Source of the DNA: Adineta vaga
Taxonomy: Eukaryota > Rotifera
Length of the DNA stretch: 64,000 nt
Assembly (NCBI GenBank): GCA_021613535.1
Contig: CP075493.1
Location: 8,060,001-8,124,000, forward strand
Direction: 5' to 3'
This document shows, one piece after another, positions 1 through 10,002 of the stretch (its first letter is position 1; each line of letters starts with the position of its first letter). The notes under the pieces were generated by a model, which saw only the letters and a program-made list of their open reading frames with translations, was not told the origin of the DNA and ran no database searches. The translations under genes and the position numbers were made by a program.

Positions 1-2
1 AT

Positions 3-531
3 CCTTTGAATTTATGTATTCAAGATGGAAAATTCAATGCCGAGTTAAATAAATGTCGAGATAATATCGAATGGATTTGTGGTTTTGATGAAGCAAATTT
101 ACATCGAATTTTGAAGAAAATCGGTGATTTACATGGAGATAATTCGCGTATTGTTGCTATTGTTAATCCTTTACGATATAATTTAAGTAAGTTCATACAA
201 ATACTTAATGAAAACGAGATATATACTTCGAATTTTTTGTTTTAGCGAATAAAACAACTAATATACTTCGTAGTTTACCATCAATTCAACAACTCATCTA
301 TGTATTAAGTAAAACTGATCAACAAATTATGCATAGTTTCTATGAGTATGTCTATATCATTTGATAAATCTATTCATTACTTATCGATCTGCTCGATTTA
401 GATTAGCAGCTGGTACACGATCAAAATTACAAGAAGTTGGTCGACCATTCGTTCCTAGTGATATCTATCCAATTGATTTACTTCCACATACAATGCATAC
501 AGAAGTTGTTGTGAAATGTGTTCGAGTGTAA
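3..531 (+). CDS. tRNA (uracil-5-)-methyltransferase TRMT2A/B-like, 3' part, catalytic motifs degraded
   Basis: C-terminal part of a TrmA/TRMT2-family methyltransferase, which normally makes m5U in tRNA. The gene runs off the left edge. Three exons can be read: about 3-186, 246-345 and 402-531, with GTAAGT and GTATGT donors and TTTAG acceptors. The end (IDLLPHTMHTEVVVKCVRV) matches the family's conserved DLFPHTPHCE-type end, including the catalytic-base Glu. Two other core motifs have changed. The usual DPPRxGL reads NPLRYNL, and the usual YVSCNPR, which carries the nucleophilic Cys, reads YVLSKTD. The reading frame is intact across both introns. I infer a divergent or catalytically dead paralogue. 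The N-terminal half is outside the window. Confidence 0.75.
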
Positions 532-889
532 ATTAAAACGATATGTTTTCAAAAAAAGAAAATAAAATCATTGATTAATATTGTTGTTTTTGATCACTTA
601 TATATGATGCTTCTAAATAATGATGGCATCATCTCGTCATAATCATCTATAGAATATCTTTGATAAAGTGAACGAAACCGAGCGTCATCTATTGTCAGTC
701 AAATTTATAATCTAGAATGAATCATTTTCAAAATCTGATTGGTTTCTTTCTATTTAAGACGGTGTGTAATCTAGTCTAGCTAGCCGATCGACATCGACTC
801 ATGAATGAATTACTATTCCATTTCGTTGTTTGTATTCTTATCATTTTTACTTTTTTACTTTTAGATCTTTTCTTTCCTCAACTTACTCA

Positions 890-1690
890 ATGGCTTCTAT
901 TAACGATGATGCATATGAATCAATTGGTCTAGTAAAACCTGAAGTTTATGTATATGTGATACCTCCACGTCAATCAACTACACGTAAACATCGTGCTGCT
1001 GATTGGAAATTAGATACACCTAATTATATATGTCGATTAAAAATAATCTCGAAAGGTGAAAAATGTTTAATACGTTTAGAAGATCGAAATACAGGCGGAC
1101 ATTTTGCTACATGTCCAATTGAAAGTTATCCATCCATAGCTGTTGAAAATGTAGAAGATTCCACACGTTATTTTGTTATTCGTGTTCAAAATGATAACGG
1201 TCAACAAGCATTCTTAGGTATTGGTTTTAATGATCGTTCGGATTCATTCGATTTTAATGTTGCTCTACAAGATCATTTTAAATATTTAAAACAAGCGAAA
1301 CAAATTGAACAAGAAGCTCAACAAACGGCAAGTAATCCTTCACAATCACAACAACCAAAATTAGATTTAAGCTTCAAAGAAGGACAAACAATAAAAATCA
1401 ATTTAAAAAGTAGTTTACCAGGTGATGAACAAACAAAAAAATCTGTTAGAAATGCCAATGAATCTTTTGTTCCCGGAATCTTACCACCTCCACCAGGTTC
1501 ATCAATTCCAAAATTAACACCACCACCTGGTTCATCATTACCAAAATTAACACCACCACCTAGTTCAACCAGTGCAAATGTTGTTCCACAATTATCAACT
1601 ACGGCAGTAGCAGCAACATCACCATCACCACCAAATAATAACAATAATAATACAAATGTTCATTCCGATTTGAGTTGGATGCAATTTTAA
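890..1690 (+). CDS. NECAP: NECAP (adaptin ear-binding coat-associated protein)
   Basis: Endocytic accessory protein that binds the AP-1/AP-2 adaptor ears at clathrin-coated pits. Single exon, 266 residues, close to the family length of about 265-275. The N-terminal PH-like (PHear) domain is well conserved: VYVIPPR, DWKLD, RLEDRNTG, YFVIRVQ, IGFNDR and DFNVALQDHFK, followed by LDLSFKEGQTIKI. The C-terminal half is proline-rich, with a short repeat of the type PPPGSS-PKLT. The protein ends WMQF, matching the terminal WxxF ear-binding motif (WVQF in mammals). I chose ATG 890 because MASINDDAYESI aligns with the family start. The frame is open further upstream, but that stretch looks like 5' UTR or a UTR intron ending TTTTAG near 864. 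Confidence 0.93.
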   Translation: MASINDDAYESIGLVKPEVYVYVIPPRQSTTRKHRAADWKLDTPNYICRLKIISKGEKCLIRLEDRNTGGHFATCPIESYPSIAVENVEDSTRYFVIRVQNDNGQQAFLGIGFNDRSDSFDFNVALQDHFKYLKQAKQIEQEAQQTASNPSQSQQPKLDLSFKEGQTIKINLKSSLPGDEQTKKSVRNANESFVPGILPPPPGSSIPKLTPPPGSSLPKLTPPPSSTSANVVPQLSTTAVAATSPSPPNNNNNNTNVHSDLSWMQF

Positions 1691-4600
1691 TTCTTTCTTT
1701 TTGATTGATCTTTTTTTGGTGGAAAAAAAAAGCATTGGTAATATTTAACATATGTAGATGTCTATCTTTCTTCTTTCTTTTGTCTTTTCTTATACGTTTG
1801 AAATGTTATGAACAACAAATAAATCAATTCATTATCGATTATTTCACAGAAATCAAACGTATTATATACATATTATTAGAAAGACCTTAGATTTGTATTC
1901 AAACTGATTGATGCATGCATGTTAAAAATGAATCTAAGTTTCGAAAGTCTAAGCTCAACTGTCGGAATCTAATCTTCGGAAACACCATGTCATGTTTAAT
2001 CTATTTCAATTCTCATCAAGTGATGCTTATTAGATGTAGTAGAAATTTTCTTTGTAATTTGATAGATTTTGACGAGCATCAATCATATACCTCTAGGCTA
2101 ATCTAAAAAATAGAAAATGTATATCTTGCTTTTTTTTCCTAGCATGATTTCTAAATTTTGTTGATTTTGTAATACGGGAAATACGTCATTCAACATAAAT
2201 ACATCGCTATTTAGAACAAAAAAAAATATTTATGAACGCTTTAAGTATTTATTTTCAATAACAATCAGAACAAAAACGAAGTGAATAGAAATCTTAACTG
2301 AACAATGAATAAAATATTCATTTGAAAGAGAAAAAAAAGTGTTTCTTCTTTTCATTACTTAAGGACACATTGTCGACGACATTGACTTGAGAAAACGATT
2401 CATAGCATGGCGTAGACATACGATAAAATAAACATATCGACATGCGTACTCTCTGTTTCTCTTTTCTATCGATCAAAGAACATACGAATCGGTAATAAGA
2501 GATGAAGTTTTTTTTGATTTCCCTACGTTCGTTCCATTAATAGAGGGAGAGAGAGAAGAAAGTGTGTATGTATTTGTATACATGTTTATTCTATACAATG
2601 CGTATCTTCTACGAGGTCAAGTCTTATGAAATCAACATCCTGCTATGTTGGTGGTGATAGGAAGAGAAAAACTTAATTCAATTTTATTCGTTTCTCTACG
2701 ATCCATCGTATCATTTTGTTTCCTTTCTAATTGAAATTATTTGCCATTCAAAAACAACAATGAAAACCAGGATTTTGAAAAGGGATATGCTTTTACGCTT
2801 CAAGGATTAGCATGAATTTCTTTACAAATAGTATGTAAAACGTAATTTTCTATTTATATATTCATTTCATGCCAGATAGACTTAGAAAATCATTTCGGTC
2901 TGAAATATGCTAAAGATAGTTGTCAGTGTAGAAGATCTGTCTTGTTTCTAAAGCTTTTCTTCTCATCATCATATTATTAGCGGATTAGAGATCTTATTTC
3001 AAATAAAGCCTTTAAAGTTCAGGAAATAGAATACGTATCGTCGAAATATCATTAGTTCATTATTTTAATAATCTTAGTTGAAGTTTTTCTTTCGTATAAA
3101 TTACGGATGTTCGATAAATCAAGTTCGCAGTGAATAATACTTCATTTGATGTTTTACGCATTCACAAAAATCTTTAACTATATCATTGGCTTGATTAACA
3201 TATGTCACGTATTTCAAGATTACACTCATTTTTCTGTAACTCTATGCTATATGATTTGATTCATTGAGCAACGAAATCATATATCTTCTTTAAAAATGAC
3301 AAGATCTTATTATTTACAAGAGTTTTGATTGATAGTTTCGTTTGCTTTTTGTGTGTTAGCCTTGAATACTGTTCTATTCATCGACAACATTTCAAATAGA
3401 GTATCAATGATATTTCTTTTTGAACAAAGAAAACATCCTTTAACAGTTCGTTCGTTCTTTACCTACATGCTCCATTGAATCGTATATCTATGCATGTTTA
3501 TGACAAATAATCAAATTATCTAATTGTGCACTTGAGTTTTTGTTTTCACATCTGAAGAAAATCGGTTAGAATAGATATTACACCATACTATGTTAATGGT
3601 GCATATCTATGGAAATATCTATCGGCATGATTGCTGATTACTGCTTGAGAAGAGAAAGAAATGGTTCATTTATATACAAAAATTAGGTGCTATTATTGTA
3701 GCACAACAAGAAAATCACTATTGTATATGATGGCGTCCGAAAAAAAACAGTTAGCTGATTCTTTTTTTTTAAATTCATTACGAAACATGTAGTTAGTTCT
3801 GTTCACTTTCCGAAACAAACAAAATTACGGGAAATATTAGACACTAATAAGCGGGTTGCTCCTACGCGTAGCCTCATAATTGACAAGTTCAACCGAAGAA
3901 AAACTGGTTGTTGTTTTGAGTCAAAGCCGTACGTCTTCAAGAGGAAAAAAAAAGAGAATAATGATTAAGTTCATGTAGAAAAAAAGAGAAATTAGTTAGA
4001 AAAGAAATATTTGTCTGTCTGTTTTCTCTAGGTTTTTCTTCTTCTTCTTCTTTGGCATCGTACTTTCGATGTATGCTATCATTCTCTCTATTCTATTCTT
4101 GATGACAGCGTAGTAATCGTCAAAAAAAAGAAGAGTAAGAGAGACAGAGAGAAAAAAAGACAAGCTGTAATATAATGAAAGAAAATCTCGATTGTTCTTT
4201 ATATATGAATGAATAAATGAATATTAGTGAGAGAAAACTAAGACTTTCTGTCTCGCTTTTCATAATAAAAGGAACCTTCATTATCATCATGTAACATGAC
4301 TTTCAATCATCTTTTGTCACCAATCTACTGTTTTCCTCTAATTAATCATTCAAAAAATATAAAAAGAAAAGGTAGATGTGTCTAACTATTATCTCGATTA
4401 GATCTGATTAAAGACGTAAGTAATTCAACATATGCATGTAGATTTCTTTTAAATCGATATTAAATACGTCTTCAAATATGTACACGTTTCAAATTCATTA
4501 TATCTATCAAAGGAAATGAATATTGCTAGAACATACTTTCCTTTTCCTTGTATGATTAGTGTAGTTTTTTTTTATAATAGTTTTATCGACAAATATATCC

Positions 4601-5493
4601 CTTTCCCCTTTCTCTCTCTCTCTCTTTATATTCATTCTAATATTAGTTAGTAATACTAATATATAATAAAATCTTATTTTAATGGAATCCAAACACGATC
4701 TAAAAAGCTTTTAATAACCATTCTATAGACTGTTAATAAGCAAAGATCAACGAATAAGTTAATCCGTGGGGAAAGTTAGTTATGATACAGAATACAAAAA
4801 AGCAACGAGGAGGATAGCTGACAATACAATCTTATGTAGAAAATATAAGTATTTCACCGTAACTGACAATGTAGAACGATCAGAGATTCTTGCATTCTTT
4901 TTTTATCCATTCTCAGTGCGATCAACACATCTATCGAATTAACACATTTTACTTTGTATTCTAACTTGTTAATTATTATTTCATCACTGTATTCACCATG
5001 TCGAATATAAAAATAGTGCATTACTTATTCTAACTTATAGATAAGAAAAAAACAAAAACAAAGACATTTTCTTAGTTTTTGTTTCTATTCAATATTATGT
5101 TTAAATGACTTCACGATTGATTTACATCATTTACTGTTATCTATAGATATTTTTGAGTTCTATACAATAGATTTCTTGTAAGACAAACAACACTTATATA
5201 TAATTAATAATAGAAAAGCATCATTTCTTGCTCTATTCTTCATCGTTCATATCTTTGAGACTAAAAATGTCAATCCATTAGAGTTCGACATAAATACTTC
5301 TTCTTTTCTTAACAGGCGGATATTACACATCCGCTATTCTCATAGGGCCGATCGAGTCTCATCTCAATAAAGATGTTTGTCTATCCTTTTTTTTTGTTTT
5401 GAAAGAAAGCATATGCAAATCGTTCGTTCGTTCGTTCTGTTATAAAATACAGAAAAAAGTAAATTGATTATTTTCATGCCATTTTAGATTGTA
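1691..5493. other. Gene-poor intergenic region
   Basis: About 3.8 kb of AT-rich DNA with poly-A/T runs, CT/GA tracts and no ORF that resembles a protein. The short ORFs near 1705-2106 are low-complexity. The last few hundred bases probably hold 5' UTR exons of the GPCR gene: there are acceptor-like TTAACAG near 5314 and TTTTAG just before the start codon. A GTTC tetranucleotide run lies near 5423. No tRNA or known transposon was recognised. Confidence 0.5.
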
Positions 5494-6837
5494 ATGGAAC
5501 AAAATTTAACGGAAAATTCTTCTCTAACATCGAATATTTCACGTATTGATGATATCGATTATGGTATTGATTATCTTCTACTCTTTCGTCTTGTTGTTTG
5601 GGGTTATATTGGCATGGTATTAAGTATATTTGGTATTATGGGAAATATCATAACTATATTAGTACTTATATCACCATCGATGCGTACAACATCAACAAAT
5701 ATTTATTTAACAGCATTATCATGTTCAAATATACTTTTTCTTCTTATATTTATTCCATCCTATTCAATAAGATATTTATTAGGATACAGTGTATATATGT
5801 CAAATCAGCCTCCATTTGCTTTTGAAATACTTCTCACACGTTTACCAACAACGCCTATTTATAATACAATACTTCTATCAATTATTTATTTAACAATTGC
5901 TCTTTCAACGGATCGTCTTATATTAGTGAAATTTCCACTGAAATCTAAACGTATCTTAACAAAACGTACAACTTTAATAACGATTTTTTTCATTTATATT
6001 TTTTCTATTCTCTACTGTATTCCATATTGGTTCGAACAAGAATATGATCCAAAAAGTAAACGATGTTATCTAACAAAGATTGGAGAACGAATCTATAAAT
6101 ATACAAGAATTTATACATATATACCCGTTGTTTATGTGATACCATTTCTTACATTAGCATGTATTAATACAAGTATTATTCAATGTTTAATTGAAAAGAA
6201 ACGTCATAAACAGAGTTTAGTAGGCCGAACAAATAAGAAGAAAACAGCTGATTATCGTATAACATTAATGCTTGTTGCTGTTATTATTGTTTTTGTTCTC
6301 AGTCAATTACCCTTACTTGTATTAAATGTTTGGTATGCAATTGATCATCGAGGAGCGGACAAAAGTTTAAAATTTCAAACATTAAATTCTGCTGGAATTT
6401 TACTTATTGTTTTAAATACTTCAACAAATTTTTTACTTTATTGTTGTTTTGGTCAAAAATTTCGTGAAACATTAATCGAATTTATTCTAAGTTTTTTTCC
6501 TAATCATATGAAAACTTTGCATAGACAACGATCGAGTCTCAATCGTAATCAATTATTATTAGAAGCTCAGCAACATCGAACATCACGTACATCATCAACA
6601 ACAACAAATGATTCAAAAATGATTCGAATTAAAACACTTGATTTCGATCCACATATTCTAATCGAATCAACTTTACCATCAGATCACATTTCAACACAAA
6701 AATCTGATGAAGAATCACGCCCATTGTTACCATCTTCAATTGTCAATTCTCAAGATTCTACGAAACAGCTTGCTTCAATTGATTCACACAAACATACATC
6801 ACTCGATGAAAATCAAATATTAGTATTAAAGATCTAA
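5494..6837 (+). CDS. Rhodopsin-family G-protein-coupled receptor (FMRFamide-receptor-like)
   Basis: Intronless coding region of 447 residues. Seven hydrophobic segments are visible at roughly residues 28-58, 67-90, 118-140, 160-180, 207-230, 252-275 and 295-320. An N-terminal tail with N-glycosylation sites (NLT, NSS, NIS) precedes TM1. TM1 has the GNI motif; the end of TM3 reads STDRL where most class A receptors have DRY; TM7 ends STNFLLYCCFGQKFR, the family's variant of NPxxY followed by helix 8. The long Ser/Thr-rich tail is typical of receptors controlled by phosphorylation. The usual TM3 extracellular Cys is not evident. The overall pattern (MRTTSTNIYLTALS in TM2) fits invertebrate neuropeptide receptors and resembles the second receptor at 59312-61291. 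The ligand is unknown. An AATAAA lies about 25 bp after the stop. Confidence 0.88.
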   Translation: MEQNLTENSSLTSNISRIDDIDYGIDYLLLFRLVVWGYIGMVLSIFGIMGNIITILVLISPSMRTTSTNIYLTALSCSNILFLLIFIPSYSIRYLLGYSVYMSNQPPFAFEILLTRLPTTPIYNTILLSIIYLTIALSTDRLILVKFPLKSKRILTKRTTLITIFFIYIFSILYCIPYWFEQEYDPKSKRCYLTKIGERIYKYTRIYTYIPVVYVIPFLTLACINTSIIQCLIEKKRHKQSLVGRTNKKKTADYRITLMLVAVIIVFVLSQLPLLVLNVWYAIDHRGADKSLKFQTLNSAGILLIVLNTSTNFLLYCCFGQKFRETLIEFILSFFPNHMKTLHRQRSSLNRNQLLLEAQQHRTSRTSSTTTNDSKMIRIKTLDFDPHILIESTLPSDHISTQKSDEESRPLLPSSIVNSQDSTKQLASIDSHKHTSLDENQILVLKI

Positions 6838-7975
6838 TAAACAATTACTTTTGGTGCTATTTTAATAAAGAATATTCATCAAATGTGTTTTTTTCCTATT
6901 ATATAAAAGAAATATTTTTCTTCACGAAGTATTATCTGATGTTTATTTATTCAGAAAAATCCTTATTTAAATGTTATGTTAATTGAAACATCAGAATGTA
7001 CATATTATCTAAAAAAAGCATCTAAATAACAAGTCTATTAATTGGATAAGTCATTAAAATGCAAGAGAGAGAGAAAAAAACTACTTTTGTCGTATCCGAA
7101 ACGATTTCATTAGGATGAGAAATAAAGCGGAAGAATAATACCAACAACAACAACAGACACTCATTAGGTGACTTTCATTTGTTGTTTTTTTTATGTCATG
7201 ATTTCCGACGTGACGAAAGATAATATTACGGTGCTAATGATCTTATCATAAAAATCCATCTGTCTTCTAGCTTTTCTCTAGATAACTTATCAGTTAGATA
7301 TTTTGCGTTTAGATAGACAAAGTAAAAAACCTTACGTAAAATATCATCTTCCGAATATTAAATAAACTATAACTAATAATTACAAGATTCAGATTCATTA
7401 AGATATTGCAGTTGGGAAATATGATCTATTATTAAATTAATTAACGAATTGATTAACTGTTAATATAATGAAAATTAGAATAGATTTGTAGTTTTGAATT
7501 CCGAACAAAACACAAGTCTATATGAAGACTAAAGTTTCAGGGCATCGGAAATAGATTGTGTAGGAGCTCTTGACGCGATGAGTTATAGTTACAAGTACGA
7601 ACTACTTATGTTTCGATTGCTACTCGATCATTGTTAGTATAACTTCAAAAATAGTTCGAATAAATCATTTATCGATATAAATAAATCATCTATATCGTAG
7701 CCGAAACATTGCGAACTTATTATAACGTTTACTGATAGTTTGTAGAAATGAATTTAGAGCATATATAATGAATATTTCTTGTTGTCCTTGAGTTATAAAT
7801 GGATGATAGGATCAATCAATTAACAAACTAATTTGTGTGAGAATAGATTCGTAACTTAGATAATATTCTATTTACGTGATAAAAGAATTGAGAAAAGTTT
7901 GTTTGTTTTTATTTTTATATTTATTTCTATCTGAATAAGTAACATACAATAAAAGAAAACAGAATTGAATTGATA
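6838..7975. other. Intergenic region
   Basis: About 1.1 kb between the convergent ends of the GPCR and NUP35-like genes. It holds the 3' UTRs with polyadenylation-type AATAAA motifs on the plus side. Nothing else was recognised apart from AT-rich short inverted repeats. Confidence 0.5.
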
Positions 7976-8662
7976 TTATTTATTAATTAATGGTACAACA
8001 CCTATCATATATCCATTGAAACTTATTCCATCTCTATTGAGAGCATTTTGACATGAAACATGATTTGTATAGATAATATTTAAGAAATTTCCATTTTCAC
8101 ATCCTAATGGTCGTTCAATTTTGTCAATTTGACCAATATCTTGAAATTGTTGAACAATTAATTCTATATCATCTTCACGAAAACCAAATACTGATACACC
8201 CGTGCTACTTGTTGATCCTTGATTTGTCGTATTGATTGAATAATTTAAAGATTTCTTCTTTGTTGTTTTCATATTTGTATAGGAAAAAGCAGGAAATACA
8301 TCTGTCATTGTTCGTAATGGAACAATTGTTTTTTCGATAGGTACATCAACAATTTGTGCAGTTGAACGTGTCGTTGGTCGAGTAGAAGTTATATTATTCG
8401 ATGGACTAGCAGGAAATAAACGATATTGATTCGACTGTTTGGCTGACAATCGACTAGTATTTGTTGTTAATGTTGTCATAGGACTTTTAGCTAATGGAGA
8501 AAAAGCTTGAGCTGATAAAAATGAAGGCATTACATTGGATGAAGGAGTCGATATACGTTGTTGAAAAGTTTGATCCAGAAGAAAACATGGATAAGTATCA
8601 TGTGTAGAAATTTGCCGTTTAAATTCTTGATGTTGTTGTTCAATGGATGTTGATGATGACAT
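7976..8662 (-). CDS. NUP35: Nucleoporin NUP35/NUP53-like, shortened C-terminus
   Basis: Subunit of the inner ring of the nuclear pore, which links membrane and scaffold nucleoporins. 228 residues, one exon. The N-terminal 150 residues are Ser/Thr-rich and disordered, with short conserved-looking patches (PSFLSAQAFSP, and DVFPAF near residue 120). The C-terminal 70 residues form the MPPN-type RRM: VSVFGFREDDIELIVQQF, then DIGQI, then NFLNIIYTN, then NALNRDGISFNGYMIGV. In human NUP35 about 70 more residues follow the RRM, including a membrane-binding amphipathic helix. Here a TAA stops the frame straight after VPLINK, and no donor or further exon is evident, so that tail appears absent. Upstream, 8663-8700 looks like 5' UTR. 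Confidence 0.8.
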   Translation of the reverse strand: MSSSTSIEQQHQEFKRQISTHDTYPCFLLDQTFQQRISTPSSNVMPSFLSAQAFSPLAKSPMTTLTTNTSRLSAKQSNQYRLFPASPSNNITSTRPTTRSTAQIVDVPIEKTIVPLRTMTDVFPAFSYTNMKTTKKKSLNYSINTTNQGSTSSTGVSVFGFREDDIELIVQQFQDIGQIDKIERPLGCENGNFLNIIYTNHVSCQNALNRDGISFNGYMIGVVPLINK

Positions 8663-8811
8663 TTTGATTCTCTAAAATAAAGATAATGGTAGTCAATAAT
8701 TCTATTGAAATATTAAAAATAGCCAATACTCTTGTTCTAATTTCGATGAAATTAGTTTTGATTAGTTTAAATTATCAGATGAAAATGAAAAAAAGCCTCT
8801 CATTTCGGTTC

Positions 8812-9033
8812 CTATTGATTTTCAATCGCAATATATGTCTGTTCATACATAGTTAGTTTTTCTTTATATACTTTCATTTCACTCTCGTATGTCTCATCCA
8901 GTTTCTTTTTCATTGGATAGACTTCTGTACTCAAACAGATATTAAATAACTCTTTGGCGATAGATGGCAATAATTCACAATTCGAACTAGCATACAATAT
9001 GCAAATCCATACTACTTTGAATATGATGTACAT
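8812..9033 (-). CDS. Small ORF with signal-peptide-like start, unrecognised
   Basis: A 73-codon ORF. The first 19 residues are hydrophobic and could serve as a signal peptide (MYIIFKVVWICILYASSNC). The rest is a charged, helix-prone segment (KKKLDETYESEMKVYKEKL). No family was recognised. It lies between the NUP35-like and BH3-only genes on the same strand. It may be a genuine small secreted protein or chance; codon use looks plausible but there is no supporting homology. Confidence 0.25.
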   Translation of the reverse strand: MYIIFKVVWICILYASSNCELLPSIAKELFNICLSTEVYPMKKKLDETYESEMKVYKEKLTMYEQTYIAIENQ

Positions 9034-9471
9034 TTCAGATTGAATCTAGTGAATCTAACATAACTCGATCAGACTTTTACGGTCTGAAATTCTCTAATTT
9101 CATCCAATGTAACGTCATACAATGTCATAAAAATGATACTTGTCATTGGCATCATTCTATGGTTGTCATCTCTGATTCTCTAATTATTTTGTGTTGATTT
9201 CGTTGGTCAACTCTTGTTTGTTCCTATACAGTTTTGCAAATGTAATTACGATATATGATATTATTTCATCTATACAAAAATATATCTGTTGATTGTTTAT
9301 GCATCGGCATATTTTCTTCGATAAATTCTTTAAATATATTTATTTTTTGACTAAACAAATACAAACAGACATAGCACACTGTTCATTGTAGAACAACAAA
9401 ACGATTGTCATATATAAAGTATAAAAAAACAAACGATTACTAAAACTCGGAATACAATAGAGATAATTTTC

Positions 9472-10002
9472 TCAATATAAGAATGGTTTGGTTTTGCAAA
9501 AGAGAAGAACATATGGTAACAATGTTCGTGTCCACAATGTACAGAAGATCGACTGACATAGAAGACGTATTGATAAATAATGAAGATTACGATTGAATTC
9601 GTTATCCTAAAGAGACAAAGAAAACAAAATATATTTAAATTATGAAAAAAAATAATAATTTTTCGGACTTACTTGACAATATTTTCGATCCATTTGATCA
9701 GCAACAAGTCGTAATGATTGTGCTATTTCTTTACAAGTTATTTTTGTTTGATCAGAAGACGTAGAATGAACAACTTGTCGTCGTTCACAATCATTTACAA
9801 TATCAGGAAGATGTGAAAATGTTTTATTTATATTAATAATCATCATTGATTTATGAGATACAAGTGATAATGGATACAGAGTCATATCAGTCATTGTAAT
9901 ACGTTTGTTGTCTAGCGTCCTCACACGTCTTGATAGATGGTGTGATATCTCAACACGTTGACAATAAGGAAAAGGAAGAGTATGTATGTGGCGTGTCCAC
10001 AA
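9472..10002 (-). CDS. Candidate BH3-only apoptosis protein (BIM/BMF-like)
   Basis: Two exons, 10002-9673 and 9606-9472, joined through a phase-0 GTAAGT...TTTAG intron of 66 nt, giving 154 residues. Residues 92-108 read EIAQSLRLVADQMDRKY. This satisfies the BH3 pattern: hydrophobic I93, L97, V100 and M104, with small A101 followed by the invariant D102. It resembles BIM (IAQELRRIGDEF) and BMF (IARKLQCIADQF) more than chance would suggest. The second exon encodes a hydrophobic tail (YLSIRLLCQSIF, then LLPYVLLF), as expected for a C-terminal membrane-targeting segment in BIM. Known family role: bind and inhibit anti-apoptotic BCL-2 proteins at mitochondria. The rest is unstructured and unrecognised. 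Start Met is the first in the ORF; 5' exons are not excluded. Confidence 0.6.

Noticed and set aside
1318-1644. 108-codon minus-strand ORF inside NECAP
   Set aside because: Antisense shadow of the proline-rich repeat region of NECAP.
1705-2106. Two ORFs of 61-63 codons after NECAP
   Set aside because: Low-complexity, in the 3' UTR region, no protein-like motif or splice context.
3841-3900. tRNA-like segment with GTTCAACCG and a CTACGCGTAG palindrome
   Set aside because: No cloverleaf could be drawn; no acceptor stem.
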